Positions 1 to 11,365 of a stretch of 64,000 bases of DNA are shown here, piece by piece. Each line of letters begins with the position of its first letter. The stretch's first letter is position 1. Origin of the DNA: Echinometra lucunter. Lineage: Eukaryota > Echinodermata > Echinoidea > Camarodonta > Echinometridae. The stretch spans positions 9,487,142 to 9,551,141 of the forward strand of contig CM057151.1 of assembly GCA_029962745.1 (NCBI GenBank), read 5' to 3'. The notes below the pieces were generated by a model. That model worked only from the letters and a program-made list of their open reading frames with translations, made no database searches and was not told the origin of the DNA. Made by a program: the position numbers and the translations under genes.

Positions 1-99
1 CTAGTAGGGACATCGACAGAGAGACCAGCTTTGCTAACAGTGTCTATTCGGGAAGCAAGAGCCATACTGGGACTACTGACTTTGCTGCTGACTCTGGAG
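1..99 (+). CDS. DCC/neogenin-type receptor, internal exon (left end cut by window)
   Basis: Third-frame reading from base 3 is open (SRDIDRETSFANSVYSGSKS, then a Thr/Asp/Ala stretch) and stops at a GGAG/gtatat donor. One base (G99) is left over, so the exon ends in phase 1, as do the next four. The other two frames read into TAG stops at base 2 or give a low-sense Leu-rich string. The residues lie in the cytoplasmic tail, downstream of the P1 motif that should lie outside the window. The 5' boundary is not visible. Assignment to the receptor rests on phase continuity with the downstream exons, which carry the diagnostic C-terminus. Confidence 0.7.
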
Positions 100-542
100 G
101 TATATTGTAATCAAATGAGTTTCTTCCGATAATCGAGAGAAATGACTAAAAAATGAAATTACATGAAGATTGACATATGAATTGATATATGTATATGTTT
201 TGTTATGTAATTCTTATGAAATCCAAATATTCTCAACCAAAATACATGATGTATAAGAATGTATAAAAATCATCTTTGTACTTCCAAGGGAATTTTCTAT
301 CTTCTGTAACCATATTGATGTGCATATACCTTTCATTTATCTATGATACTGAGGTGAAAAATGGGATATAGCTCGATGAAGATTAGAAACTGGTATCATC
401 AGAGTAGTCAGATGCATGTGCAAATATTTCCTGCTGTTTTATCCCATTTTAGCAAATTCATGCATGATGTTCTGTTATCCTGTAGACTGGTAGATGCATG
501 TTATGTCACCTGTCATCATTCTCCATTTCCCTCCTCTCCTAG
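100..542 (+). other. receptor intron (phase 1)
   Basis: AT-rich intron with donor gtatat and acceptor ctcctctcctag. The polypyrimidine tract at 527-540 is strong. I see no repeat or extra exon in it. Confidence 0.7.
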
Positions 543-944
543 TGCATGCAACCCTCTCCACCAATCACCAAGATGACCTCTCCTCCGCCCCCATTTCCAA
601 TGGCTCTGCCCCCTTGGGTAGCTCCTACAAGTCCAGCTCCTCCTACCGCTATGACTCCAGTAGCTCTACCAACAAGGGGGGCTTGGGTGGCACATCCGCG
701 GGATACACTAGTTCCGGCCTGTCAGCTGGAATGGGCGGGGCCTCATCAGGAGTAGGTGGTGGCTTGTCATATGGAGGATCCAGTCTGTCCAATGGGATGT
801 CGGCTGATGCGGGGCGTTACTCCTCAAGCCACTCCATGTCTGGAAGTCACTACTCTTCCAATAATAATAACTCTACGGGTGATATCTTCTCTGATACTGA
901 TGCAGAGGTGGCTAGTACTCTCAGTCGAGCTAGGAGCCAGGAAG
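543..944 (+). CDS. DCC/neogenin-type receptor exon, Ser/Gly-rich cytoplasmic segment
   Basis: This 402-bp exon starts after ctcctag and ends at GAAG/gtacgg, entering and leaving in phase 1. It encodes 133 full codons: a low-complexity Ser/Gly/Tyr-rich stretch (for example SSYKSSSSYRYDSSSST and GGASSGVGGGLSYGGSS), then STGDIFSDTDAEVASTLSRA. The last 12 or so residues become charged and ordered-looking. There is no membrane segment. Composition suggests a disordered, phosphorylatable cytoplasmic linker between P1 and P2. Vertebrate neogenin has a Ser-rich linker here, but I do not recognise this particular sequence. Base composition is clearly more GC-rich than the flanking introns, as expected of coding DNA. 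Confidence 0.82.
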
Positions 945-1942
945 GTACGGCAAAACCTTGGCTACAAAGAAGAATAGAAACTTCATTATAACTCCTTTTA
1001 CACAGCTTCTTGGGGAAAAATTGGTAGAAATATTTGAAGTGCAATCCAGCTATGGAATGAAATAAAGAAAATGAGATATTAAGCAAGCCTGTTTATTAAA
1101 AACAAAACAATAAGAAACTGACAAAAACTCTGTGCTTTAAATACTTTTTTTTTTTTAGTTCAGGTAATGCTTACAGTTTTTTGCCAGAGCAATATCTTCT
1201 TTTTTTATTGATTTTATATCAGATATCTCAACCAGGTACCACTCTTTCTTATGATTGATGGTAGATATGTAGGCATATCAAAACCTTTTTTATAAATGCA
1301 AAATGTAGTGACACAAGCTTTTACTGAAAAGAATATGCAAACCAATATATTCTTGCTTTGGTAATTTGCATTGCTTGGGTGTAGATAGAAATATTCCATA
1401 TATCTTTCTTTAGATTTTCTCTCCCTTTTGAATATGCTTCATGTATTTTCAAATACTTTTGTGAGTTTTGTAGTAACTCAAAACACTAACAAAATAGTGA
1501 GTTTTTATAATTCCATTGTCAAGTATTGTTCCTGTTCCCAAATCCTGGAAGTTATTACTCAATACCAATGGATTTCATTTTGCCAATCTTATTCGACATT
1601 GTCTTGCCACATCTTTTTGTGCTTTGGGGCTTGAGGAATATAATGAAAATAATTTGAAGCTAACCATGGGTAAAATCATTTAGAACATGCCAGTTTGTTA
1701 ATGACATACAATTATATTCTAAATTCAGATTTATTGCCCCTAATTTCTTCAACCCTTATAAAGATTAATGCCTGCTAACAATTCCTCCTGTTCAAATTTT
1801 TCATGCTACTTTTCCTAAATAATTTTCTATTCATTCCCCTTCCTCCTTTCCTTCCCATAAGTCTTACACCACAGTCCTCACATTCCCCACTCCTCCTACC
1901 TTCAACCTCCTCCCCACCTTCATCAACAACCACCAGCACAAG
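945..1942 (+). other. receptor intron (phase 1)
   Basis: AT-rich intron of about 1 kb. It ends in a long pyrimidine-rich stretch (1840-1935). Two alternative in-frame acceptors (cag at 1934-1936, aag at 1940-1942) sit at its 3' end. I see no other element. Confidence 0.65.
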
Positions 1943-2185
1943 AGGGCTTCCTCCGTCGTGCACACTCTGTCAATCTTACCCGTGAAACAAACTACCCATT
2001 GATGGAACAGGAGCACCCCTTTGCGATGGAAGATGACACGGTGTCCGAGATAGGGATGTCAGAGTATGCAAGGCGGCAGGCTAGGGTCATGGCCAGGGTC
2101 AATCAGACGTACAAACAGCACATCATTTCTAAGGCTATGTCGCTAGATCATGTCGCACTTCATCAGTTGGTTGATAGAAAAAGAG
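1943..2185 (+). CDS. DCC/neogenin-type receptor exon, helical insertion
   Basis: The exon spans the aag acceptor to AAAGAG/gtagaa and is phase 1 at both ends. It encodes 80 full codons: GFLRRAHSVNLTRETNYPLM, then an acidic EQEHPFAMEDDTVSEIG, then an Arg/Lys-rich amphipathic stretch (SEYARRQARVMARVNQTYKQ) and HIISKAMSLDHVALHQLV. The second half looks alpha-helical and ordered, unlike the Ser/Gly linker before it. I know of no matching segment in vertebrate DCC or neogenin tails, so this may be a lineage-specific docking segment. Use of the upstream cag acceptor would add two residues (Ala-Gln) in frame. Coding status is well supported by frame, phase and splice sites; function is unknown. Confidence 0.8.
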
Positions 2186-4543
2186 GTAGAATACTCTCTG
2201 ATCAATCCTGATTTTTCACATCATATATAGTTTATTCAGTAGTATTATGTCGTTATAAGATCATCATTAAATCACCGTTTAAGTATTTTCCCATTTCATC
2301 CAGAATTTTAGGTCACCGGTATTCTTGGGAAACATTGTAATCTAATGATAATAATAATCAAATATTATGATATCATTATAAAGTAATCATTGAATTAATA
2401 TTCAAGTATTATTCTTAGTATTTAAGAGATCTTGTTCTTGTAGTGAGGCATTTAAATACTATGTATTATTATCTAATTTACCAAAGTTTTTAATGCAATA
2501 TCTGACAACAAATAAAATAGTAAGATTATTTTTTAACTCATGAGGGGGGTAAATTTGTACTTTTGGTAACTTTTTAATCACAAATGTGGTCTTTTTAACT
2601 AGCCAAACATAAGGCAATTTCACATTGCAAGAGAATTACTGCTGTGATGTAGTTAAGCTCCTGTATGGATTAACTGTTAGGAGTTTGTGTATGTGGAATC
2701 ATTACACTGCGTATTTCTAATACAGCGTTGCAATGCCGTTACTGCCGTGTTTGTGTGAGTTAGAATTAGTGAAACAAAGTTTGCGTGCGATTGATAACCA
2801 CTGGAGCACTGTTTAGAGTGAAAAGCACCATTTGGGGAGATCATGGGATAATGCAGACTATTATATAATCATTGTTTCTTTGAATTCTAAGCACCTTTTA
2901 TACTGCAAAGCTTGCAAATATCCATGTCCTTGAACTTTACAAATTTTAACCAGCGATGAAGAATTTGTGGTGATAATGCTTCCAAATGTTTGCAGAGAAA
3001 TTATTTGATACTGAGATATAATATAGTCATATAATTCTTCTTGTTACGATTAAGAAAACCGTGATAATCGGAATAAAAAATGAAGAATACTTATGTGACA
3101 TAATGCAGCATAATCTGTCTTTGAAATTATCAGATACTTTTATGTTAAAGAAACTAGGTGGATTTTTTTTTCATTATTCATTTGCCCTTCCTTTTGCTTT
3201 TTATATCAGGGTAAAGAAAGGAATCCTAACAAGCCATTGGTGTAAGCAATGTATCCCCATCTTTTCCTATTCTGTTCTTGTTTCTTTTTACCATTTCTCA
3301 CACTTGGTCCAGAGGGAATAGCCTTTTCACATGTATGTACACAATGTATTTGTAACCAACACAGGTACCCGTATATGGTATTGTTAAGCTTTTGTTCAGA
3401 CTTCTCAATCACTGGCTGTTAGAAAGCTTTCCTTCAAGCTATTCAATCATCAATCACTGAAGGTTTTATCAAGCTGTTAAACGGATGTGGCTATTTCCCC
3501 TAATGTCTGTAATTTTCAAAAGAGAAAATGGTTTAAATGTCAGTGATTTTTAATAACAAACAATAATTCATTAAGTGTGGATTAACTGATTTTGCCATTA
3601 TTTAGTAAAGCTATGCACATTATTGGGTTTACTGGAGATAACTAATACTTTCATATTTTTTTCTTCTACTTTCATCTTGTATACATATAATGACTACTTC
3701 TTTTTGTCTCTCTATATATTTCTTCACAGGTGTTTCATCATTATATATTACTAACTGAAGCTTTCTTTTCCCCCAAATGTCTTTCAATGTTTTATTTGGA
3801 AATCAGTTGATATTAACCTCTTCTCTCCCTTTTAATCCTCGCATTCCCTTTTTGTTTTTAAAAATAACCTTAGGTTTACTAATGCTTTGTGATTGCTGTG
3901 CTATTGAATTCTTTTGGGTGATACTCACTATTGTTAATAATGAGTACTATTAAGTACTGTCATTCTGTTAATTGTACAGTTTGTATTTAACTTTGTCTTA
4001 TAAAGTACACTATGTAAGTCATACAGGTCATTATATGTTTCCATTCTTTCAATTCAACTGTCATGTTTTTACATAATGTGCCTTCATGATGTTTGAGTTC
4101 TTGGTTTGTTTTTGGCAAGAAGGAAATGATACAATTGGCATATTGCTGTCATTTTTATGACTAATTTACAGATATCATGGTCTTTGAATGGTTTAGACAA
4201 AGGAACACAAAATCACTGCTGTGATGTGCTAATTATACGCAGAACCTTAACCGTGATATGTAGATTAAAAATGATGGCTGTTCGAAAACACAGTTCTGCA
4301 TGAAACTTGGCTGTAAATTCCATGTGAGCGTGCTCAGAAGCAAATTAAGCAAGAGGAACAAAAGAAATCCAGACTACATATTCATTGTTGGATAATTTGT
4401 AAAATTACGGCACTCGATTATCTATATATCAGCACTTCACTCAAAAATAGATATATGGTGCATGTTTTTTTATTTTCTCTTTTCTTTTTCAAACATTTTC
4501 ACCTGACGTGTGTCTTGTCTTTTTTTCCCCCTGCGGAAATCAG
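2186..4543 (+). other. receptor intron (phase 1)
   Basis: AT-rich intron of 2.36 kb with scattered oligo-T runs. Several acceptor-like cag sites (3363, 3730) were checked. Each runs into a stop in phase 1 or has no donor, so I see no extra exon or repeat. Confidence 0.6.
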
Positions 4544-4636
4544 ATAATTTGGTTAACACACAGACCTATGACTTCATGTCTAATGCTTCAACACGCTCTG
4601 CTATGTCCGACAGACCTCCATATGTATATAGCTCAG
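4544..4636 (+). CDS. DCC/neogenin-type receptor exon (short, 93 bp)
   Basis: The exon is bounded by a strong acceptor (ttttttccccctgcggaaatcag) and a donor at AGCTCAG/gtattg. It enters and leaves in phase 1. The only frame compatible with its neighbours is fully open: a junction Asp, then NLVNTQTYDFMSNASTRSAM and SDRPPYVYSS. The NASTRSAMSDRP part resembles the Ser-rich SLSDRANSTESVRN-type stretch upstream of P2 in vertebrate neogenin. That comparison is from memory and is weak evidence. No long open frame marks this exon, because it is short and stops flank it. It was found from splice signals plus phase. Confidence 0.75.
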
Positions 4637-7600
4637 GTATTGTCAAGGGAAAATTTCACTAACATCTTATGCAAAAGCATGCATGATATGGCAATTGCAA
4701 CATAAATGTAAATTCTTTTTTGCACCATTATGCTTTTTTCTGTACTTAAAAAACAAATGTACTGTAAGCAAGTTGCTCTTTTTTATGTATAGTTGATTAC
4801 ACTAAATGATAGCATGCACTACCTTGCATTTGAAATATAGTCATAGACATTTATGCACCATAAAACCCCTTTTTTTTTTAATACCTAAAAGAATGTGCTG
4901 TAATAATTTTTCTCAGTGGGCTATGAATAATTGATATGAACAACTACTGCATTTATTAAGGATGAAAGATTTGTTCAGAAGTTCACAAAAAAGTTTGTCT
5001 TCATTATTTTCTCTTTTTTTGCCATTTCAATGAAAATTGAAATTAAACATTCAAATTGAAAATGCATAGAACACATAGAAAATAATGCATTCTCTAGCTC
5101 TGCAACTCTGGGTAAAATTGAAAAAGCAAAACGTAAGAAAATGACTGCATTGAGCCACTCATTTAATTGGGATGTCATAGTATGTTATATCTGTATTTGT
5201 AGGTTTATGGTAAGAAATTACTTGAACAGCTGAATGACGTTATAAAAACAATAACCATTCACCATTAGTGATACCTTACACTTTCAGGTACCATTTTAAA
5301 ATACAACAGTCACATATTTCATAATGATGCATTTTCCCTTGTTTTCCTTTTTCATCTTTTTCAAATGTTCTTCATCTTTCTGCTCTTTTTATACTATTTT
5401 TACTACTTTAATGACAGAGGTCCACATTTTGTGGTTTGGCCTAATATCTTTTGATGCAAAGCCCTAAAAATCATACCAAATACATGAGCAGAAAGAGCAA
5501 AATATTCTACACAAACTGTGCCAATTTTGGTTGCGTCAATATTTGTTGTTTGATGCTGAAATTTTTTTAAAGGAAAATAAGCATTAAAATCCTTAAATTG
5601 GCAATGTGATAGAAAGTTTAAAATCACTGTTTTCCCCTGCAAATTGGCAACTTTTTGACTTCTCATCATAGTTTCTGTCAATTTATATTCATTTCAGATA
5701 CATGACGTTTTATAAGAAAAATGTAGCAATAAAATAAAAATGTTGGTGTTGCCAATTTGAAAAATAAAAGCTGATCAAATTAGGCTTTAAATAATTCCTG
5801 TCACGAATGGGTTAGAAAAAATTTCTACATGTATTTCTATTCCTCTTTATTCTTAAATGCCCAAATTCATGCTCACATAGAAATTCATGCTCATAATTTG
5901 AATTCATTATAATGACATTGAACTCCTATATACAAAACATGATTTTTTTTTTTTTTTTTGTGATCGGTACACTTTAAACGAGCTATTTGCCCAGTAGAAT
6001 GTTATATTTCATCTCTTTTGCAAACTGAGTGGTTGAGGCAATTTTAGCTTCGAAAGTAAGAATGAAAGATTACGTATCCTGCTTAATCCAGTTCATTGTA
6101 TTTCGATTCAGTGCTAATCTACAAGAGTTTCAATTGTCTCATATAGCAACATCTATCTCTTTCATCATTTTACCTTGTAAATTTTACCATGTGTAATTGT
6201 TTTTTGTCAAATGAAAATTGAATTTTCAGGAAATAATCAAAAATAAAGTGCATTTTGTATGTAGAAGTCATCAGTGAATTTATTACATTGTTCAGTTTTT
6301 CACAGGCTACGGTAGGATCTCCATCTATTTTTGGGGGGGGTTCTTTTCTGAAATTGAAATAACCAGTTCATTATTATAATCATGGAATTTCCCTCAAGTA
6401 AAACTGGTAATTTGTTGGTAATTTTGGTATCTTGCTTTACAGAAGACTATAAGTAAAAATAAACTATTTTACTGATATAAAGCTTAAAACATTTTTCCCC
6501 CGGAAGTGCTAACATTTTTGAGAGAGTGGACACATTCTTTCCCATTTTTCACTTAAAAATGGAATACCTTTTATTTTACATGCTTCATGTCAAATAACTA
6601 GACTTAACAATGAACAATGGTTGAATATATTCACTCTTGTTTGCTACACTACATTAAATATTTTATCACACACATTTTTATTTTCATTTCGTTTTCTTTG
6701 ACATTTTTGCTTTGCAAATATTTGCTCAGCTTTTGCATTTGCACATTTATCATCTTTGTGTTTTTTTATTAATCTGACTAATGATTCATTACTCAACCAT
6801 TTTTTTAGCTAATGCAAATTTATCAAACTCTTGCATAGATATGCTATATCTTTATTCTTGTGATTATGTTATTGCCATTTCATTGATGGTTTGTATGCCC
6901 TTCCATTTGTTTGAGCTTTGTAGTTCAGCTTTGCTCATTAGATTCACTGATTGATTTCTTTGAATTTTGTCTGTCTGTCTATTAAGACTAATACATATAA
7001 TTTGCTGTTATTCTTTTCAATAGTACATTTTAATCTAAATCCAATTTTGCAAACTGACATTTGTTAATGTGATTCAATTTATATACTGTGATTTATGTGG
7101 AAGCTATTTTTTGGATAGGATACAAAATAATCTCATTTTGTTCTATGAGATTACAGAAGCTTACCTTTAGTAACATTCATGTACTAAAGCTTGAACATAT
7201 GTCTCATGAACTGATACAAAAGGAAACAAAAAAAACGGACAGTAATGTCATTTTGGAAATGCTCTTTTGAGTGTTTAAGCTGACAGAATGAGATTTGCTG
7301 GGACCAAAAGTCTATAAATTTCATTTAACTTCACAGGCCATATGCCATCTTATATATGAACACATCTGTTATTCTATATTTCATTACTAAAATTGTGAGG
7401 TATTACCAAGTAATTTATTTTCATTTCAAACTGCATTAGAGGGAAATGGGATTTATAAATATACATGCATTGTAATAAGAAGGAGTTGGCCTGTCTCTGC
7501 TCATACACACTTTACTGATCTTTGCAGATATTTTCTTTTCAAAGTTTGTATTATGATGGAATTTTAAATTTACAATTAATGATATGATTGGTGTTAAATC

Positions 7601-7926
7601 ACAGTGAAGTGTACATTCTGTGCTTGTGGTTATAGTTTAATGAAATCATGATTCTAAAAGTCTGTCAGAAAAGAATTTTCGAAAAATGATTAGCGAGAAA
7701 GTAGATTTTCTTAAATCAATTTGTAGTGCAAAATGCATGCTTCATAATTCATCTATTTTTCTCAGCATAAGCCTAAGCAAGGTGAATTTGGTATTTGTGA
7801 GCCATTTCATTTTACATGAGACATACAGGATTAAAAATATTTGTAATATCACAGTTCCTCTTAGTCTAAAAATGTAGATGATATGGTGTCACATTTGCAC
7901 TAATTCTTATCTTTTATGTCTAGCAG
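4637..7926 (+). other. receptor intron (phase 1)
   Basis: 3.3-kb AT-rich intron with poly-T tracts (for example 5942-5959). It ends in tatgtctagcag, a NAGNAG tandem acceptor that can add one Ala in frame. Acceptor-like sites at 5210, 5287, 6442 and 7336 lack a compatible donor or meet stops. I see no mobile element. Confidence 0.6.
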
Positions 7927-8064
7927 GTTACCATAGTGATACCAATGCTAGCTCTCAAGATGAGTCTGGTAGTCAAAACAGTGGTACTGCACCCCGCAAC
8001 AATCCCCTCTCCAGTTTCACTGTACCGGCTCCTCCTCCTCACTACCAACATCCACAGGCTAAGG
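7927..8064 (+). CDS. DCC/neogenin-type receptor exon with P2-like proline motif
   Basis: Exon after tctagcag, ending AAGG/gtatgt, phase 1 at both ends. It encodes a junction Gly, YHSDTNASSQDESGSQNSG, then TAPRNNPLSSFTVPAPPP, HYQHPQAK. The order Ser/acidic-rich linker, NPLxSF, then Val-Pro-x-Pro-Pro-Pro matches the P2 region of neogenin/DCC, where HPLKSF...PPP is typical. P2 is a conserved proline-rich cytoplasmic motif of the family. Together with the P3 exon this secures the family assignment. Confidence 0.88.
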
Positions 8065-8817
8065 GTATGTATATGTGATGGTCATATGGAGATGATGATA
8101 TACAATGTATATATTGATGATTGGGATGGGGACCGGGATAATGATGAAGTTGATGATGATGATGATGGTGGTGGGGATTATATTAATGTGATGATGGTGG
8201 TGGTATTGATCATGATGATGCTTATGACATGGATTATCATAATGATGATAATAGTGGTGATGGTGATGATGATGATGGTGGTGGTGGTGGTGGTGGTGGT
8301 GGTTATGATAAGATGATGGTGGTGTTATTGATCATGATGATGCTTATGACATGTATTATCATAATGATGATAATAGTGGTGATATTGATGGTGGTGATCC
8401 ATTCCAATCCAATCCAAACAGCAGTTGATATATAGGGCCTGATGATGATAATGATAATGAGTAAGATGGTGATGAGGAGGAGGATGTTGATGATTGTGGT
8501 AATAATGGTGATAATGGTGATGGTAATGGAGGATGTTGATGATTGTGGTAATAATGGTGATAATGGTGATGATTAGGCTGATGACAGTGGAAAATGGATG
8601 TTGATCATAATTATAGAGATGATGATGATGATTAACATAAGATAAAGATGCTGATTAAGAGTATGCTGGGGAGGATGATAACCAGTAAAGATTGTGATGG
8701 TGAAATAATTTGACAATTTTGTTGACAGCGTATGACAATAACCATAATGTTGACATGATTATTAATCTGATCATACTGAAATCCATCATTCATCACAACC
8801 TCTTCTTTCTGCTACAG
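8065..8817 (+). other. receptor intron with GAT/GGT-rich repeats
   Basis: Most of the intron is GAT/GGT/GAA low-complexity DNA. Two imperfect copies of a block of about 68 bp (8191-8258 and 8313-8381, beginning GATGGTGGTG and containing ATTGATCATGATGATGCTTA) flank a (GGT)n tract. A 45-bp block is duplicated at about 8478-8570. The intron closes with a good acceptor (cttctttctgctacag). Long open frames here reflect triplet periodicity, not coding. Confidence 0.75.
8139..8381 (+). repeat. GAT/GGT trinucleotide-rich low-complexity repeat
   Basis: Runs of GAT, GGT and GATGAT interspersed with a duplicated ATTGATCATGATGATGCTTA segment. Intronic. Confidence 0.85.
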
Positions 8818-8960
8818 TGAGGATAACTGCTCCAACATACAGTCCATTGAAGAGGGGTCAGCCCGGTCCTGGTAGAGGACGTGCCCAACCCATGGCTGTC
8901 ATTACACCCAAAGCACCTGATGTTACATACAGAGGAGTAGGTGATGGCAACAGCCCAGGG
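8818..8960 (+). CDS. DCC/neogenin-type receptor exon between P2 and P3
   Basis: Enters in phase 1 after gctacag and leaves in phase 0 at CCAGGG/gtaagt, a near-consensus donor. It encodes a junction Val, RITAPTYSPLKRGQPGPGRG, then RAQPMAVITPKAPDVTYRGV, GDGNSPG. The basic Gly/Pro-rich part followed by a P-M-x-V-x-x-P-x-A-P-D/E-V string parallels the neogenin segment GRSRPPMPVVVPSAPEV just before P3. This gives a second point of similarity to the family independent of P3. Confidence 0.88.
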
Positions 8961-10478
8961 GTAAGTTCAAGACACCTACTGGGTCAATCAAATGATATGC
9001 CACAGTATACTTCCAATGGGCTAGATTTACCAGTGTCCTCTGGTTTATTTTAGAAATTTGGATGTAGAATTAGTACATATAGGTGATCAAAGTGTTATTA
9101 AGTAACAATTTATGATCAGAAGTTTGTTACCATGCAAAATTTTGTACTGCACAAAGCAAATCCCTTTGTTAATAGGTTCCCATTATTGTGCTAATTGGCA
9201 CTTATGACACCTGTGATATGCCTGTGATATTACCCATTGGCACTTGCGAACACCATGTTCCTTGACAGCTGTCTCAAATGACGTTCCAGGAGTGTGATTT
9301 CAACTTTAAGTGTTTTATTTAATTGATAAATTACATGAAAGGATGAAAAATCTTTCATGTATGGAAACTTCACAATAGAGTTACCGTTTCTATTCTTGAA
9401 TATTGAGCTCCTTATTTCAGACCATTGTTTGTCTCTTACTTTCTTGGGTAGAATTTGCTGCCTAAGATCAGAAGGGGTTAATTTTAGTTGTATCAATTTA
9501 TTTTCTTGCTCAATCATGTAAATACTTCTATGTATCCATCCAGCCATCCATTTATCCATCAGTTCAGCTCATCCTCACCTGTCTTTTCATTCACTTATTC
9601 TCTCATTCATCCACCTATCAATTCATTGATTCATATCATTCATCTGTTCATCAATTCATTGATTCATACCATTCATCTGTTCATCAATGCATCGATTCAT
9701 ACCATTCATCTGTTCATCAATTCATTGATTCATACCATTCATCTGTTCATCAATGCATCGATTCATACCATTCATCTGTTCATCAATTCATTGATTCATA
9801 CCATTCATCTGTTCATCAATTCATTCATTCATATCATTCATCTGTTCATCACTTAATTGAATCATGTCATTCATCTCTTCATCAATTCATTGATTCATAC
9901 CATTCATCTGTTCAACAATTCATTGATTCATATCATCCATCTGTTCATCAATTCATCGATTCATATCATTCATCTGTTCATTAGTTCATTGATTCATAAC
10001 ATTCATCTGTTCATCAATTCATACCATTCCTCTGTTCATCAATTCATTGATTCATATCATCCATCTGTTCAACAATTCATTGATTCATATCATCCATCTG
10101 TTCATCAATTCATCGATTCATATCATTCATCTGTTCATCAATTCATTGATTCATATCATCCATCTGTTCATCACTTCATTGATTCATACCATTCATCTGT
10201 TCATCAATTCATCGATTCATACCATCCATCTGTTCATCAATTCATTGATTCATATCATTCATCTGTTCATCAATTCATTGATTCATACCATCCATCTGTT
10301 CATCAATTCATTGATTCATGTCATCCATCTATCTGTTCATCAATTCTTTGTTTCATCATCATACATGTAGCATTCAGATTAAAAAAACCCAATAATAATT
10401 CTGTGTGGAGTTAGAATTTTAAAAATTTTCAAATTCTAATTTTCTGTACATCGTTTGCATTTTTCATTCTGATTACAG
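8961..10478 (+). other. last coding intron (phase 0), carrying a minisatellite
   Basis: 1.5-kb intron with donor gtaagt and acceptor ttttcattctgattacag. Half of it is the 33-bp minisatellite described separately. The remainder (8961-9585 and 10350-10478) is AT-rich without recognisable elements. Confidence 0.8.
9590..10345 (+). repeat. 33-bp minisatellite, about 22-24 copies
   Basis: Head-to-tail units built on ATTCATCTGTTCATCAATTC followed by ATTGATTCATACC. They show small variants (TTCAACAATT, CATCGATT, ATATCATC) and some shorter units near 10010. The period of 33 is a multiple of three, so all three forward frames stay open for long stretches (11-residue periods such as HSSVHQFIDSY). These frames are not genes. 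The ATTC/ATTG core may form alternate structures. Confidence 0.95.
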
Positions 10479-10586
10479 TCAACTGTGCGCACCTTCAGTG
10501 CAGAGGACCTCAATGCCGAAATGATGCACTTGGAGGGACTGATGAAAGATCTTAATGAAATCACACAGTCAGAACTACAAAACTGA
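10479..10586 (+). CDS. DCC/neogenin-type receptor terminal exon, P3 motif and stop
   Basis: Phase-0 terminal exon of 35 codons plus TGA (10584-10586). It reads STVRTFSAEDLNAEMMHLEG, LMKDLNEITQSELQN. The family C-terminus in vertebrates has the pattern D-E/D-L-x-x-x-M-x-x-LEGLMK-D/Q-LN-A-IT. Here ExLNAEMxxLEGLMKDLNEIT fits almost position by position, and neogenin more closely than DCC (DLN rather than QLN). P3 is the short helix that mediates receptor multimerisation and coreceptor contacts and is needed for netrin/RGM signalling. Five residues (SELQN) extend beyond the usual end. I call the gene a DCC/neogenin orthologue. Invertebrate deuterostomes usually have one such gene, so a paralogue-level symbol is not justified. 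Confidence 0.93.
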   Translation, partial: STVRTFSAEDLNAEMMHLEGLMKDLNEITQSELQN

Positions 10587-11359
10587 TCACCCCAGTGATC
10601 ATGTAGAATCATCCATATTCTAAGTGCCAGTTAATATGCTGTTGTAGGGAAGGACTGTACCATGTTTGGAGAGGTAGTAACAGACAGAAAGAGCTATTTT
10701 GTATATAATGTTTAAATAATGGGCAGTAGGAGTGGTGAGAATTTGTAACATAAATGCTTTTTGTCCAGTACAATAATGAATGGAATTGCAATTGAATTGT
10801 AGAGTTTGTTTATATGCTTTACAGAATTAGGTTGTGCAAATGTTTCCAAAACAAATCATAAGATGGGGCCAAAATTATAGAACCTGTTTGTCTTTTACAA
10901 AGTAAAGGATAAACTATTACAGGTAGTAAGAGTTAATAATCTCTTTTTGAAAATGATACTAAAATTATGAACAAATGAATGTGTCCAGCAAAACATGGAA
11001 ATGTAGTAACTCCAGTTTGTCTGTTCCTTTTTTGTGTGTTTCAAAAGCATAGTACATATTTGTTATTTCCCAGGTTTTTCCTCACACTCATTTTTCAACT
11101 TATGCCAGTAACTATACAACTCAGTGAACATTTCTTGATTGCAGGTATCACTGATACATATTAGCACATCCTAACAATACTTACCTTCAACTTAATATAC
11201 TTGTTGTAATTTTCTATGAATATGCAAGTGAAGATAATCATGAACAATTTAAAAAAAACCTGATGAAAGGAATTTTGACAAGCATAACTCTAATGATTTA
11301 TGTGAAGACTATTGCTTTTGCACAAGTTTCGTTCTTTTGTATGAATGCTGTATCTATCA

Positions 11360-11365
11360 AATAAA
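11360..11365 (+). terminator. proximal poly(A) signal, receptor gene
   Basis: AATAAA in TATCAAATAAAGTC, 774 bases after the stop codon. It could give a short-UTR isoform. Confidence 0.4.

Noticed and set aside
9590..10345. CRISPR-like array
   Set aside because: Units are contiguous with no unique spacers, and the context is a eukaryotic intron.
9488..10414. Three overlapping open frames of 107-185 codons
   Set aside because: They follow the 33-bp repeat period and lie in an intron with clean splice sites on both sides.
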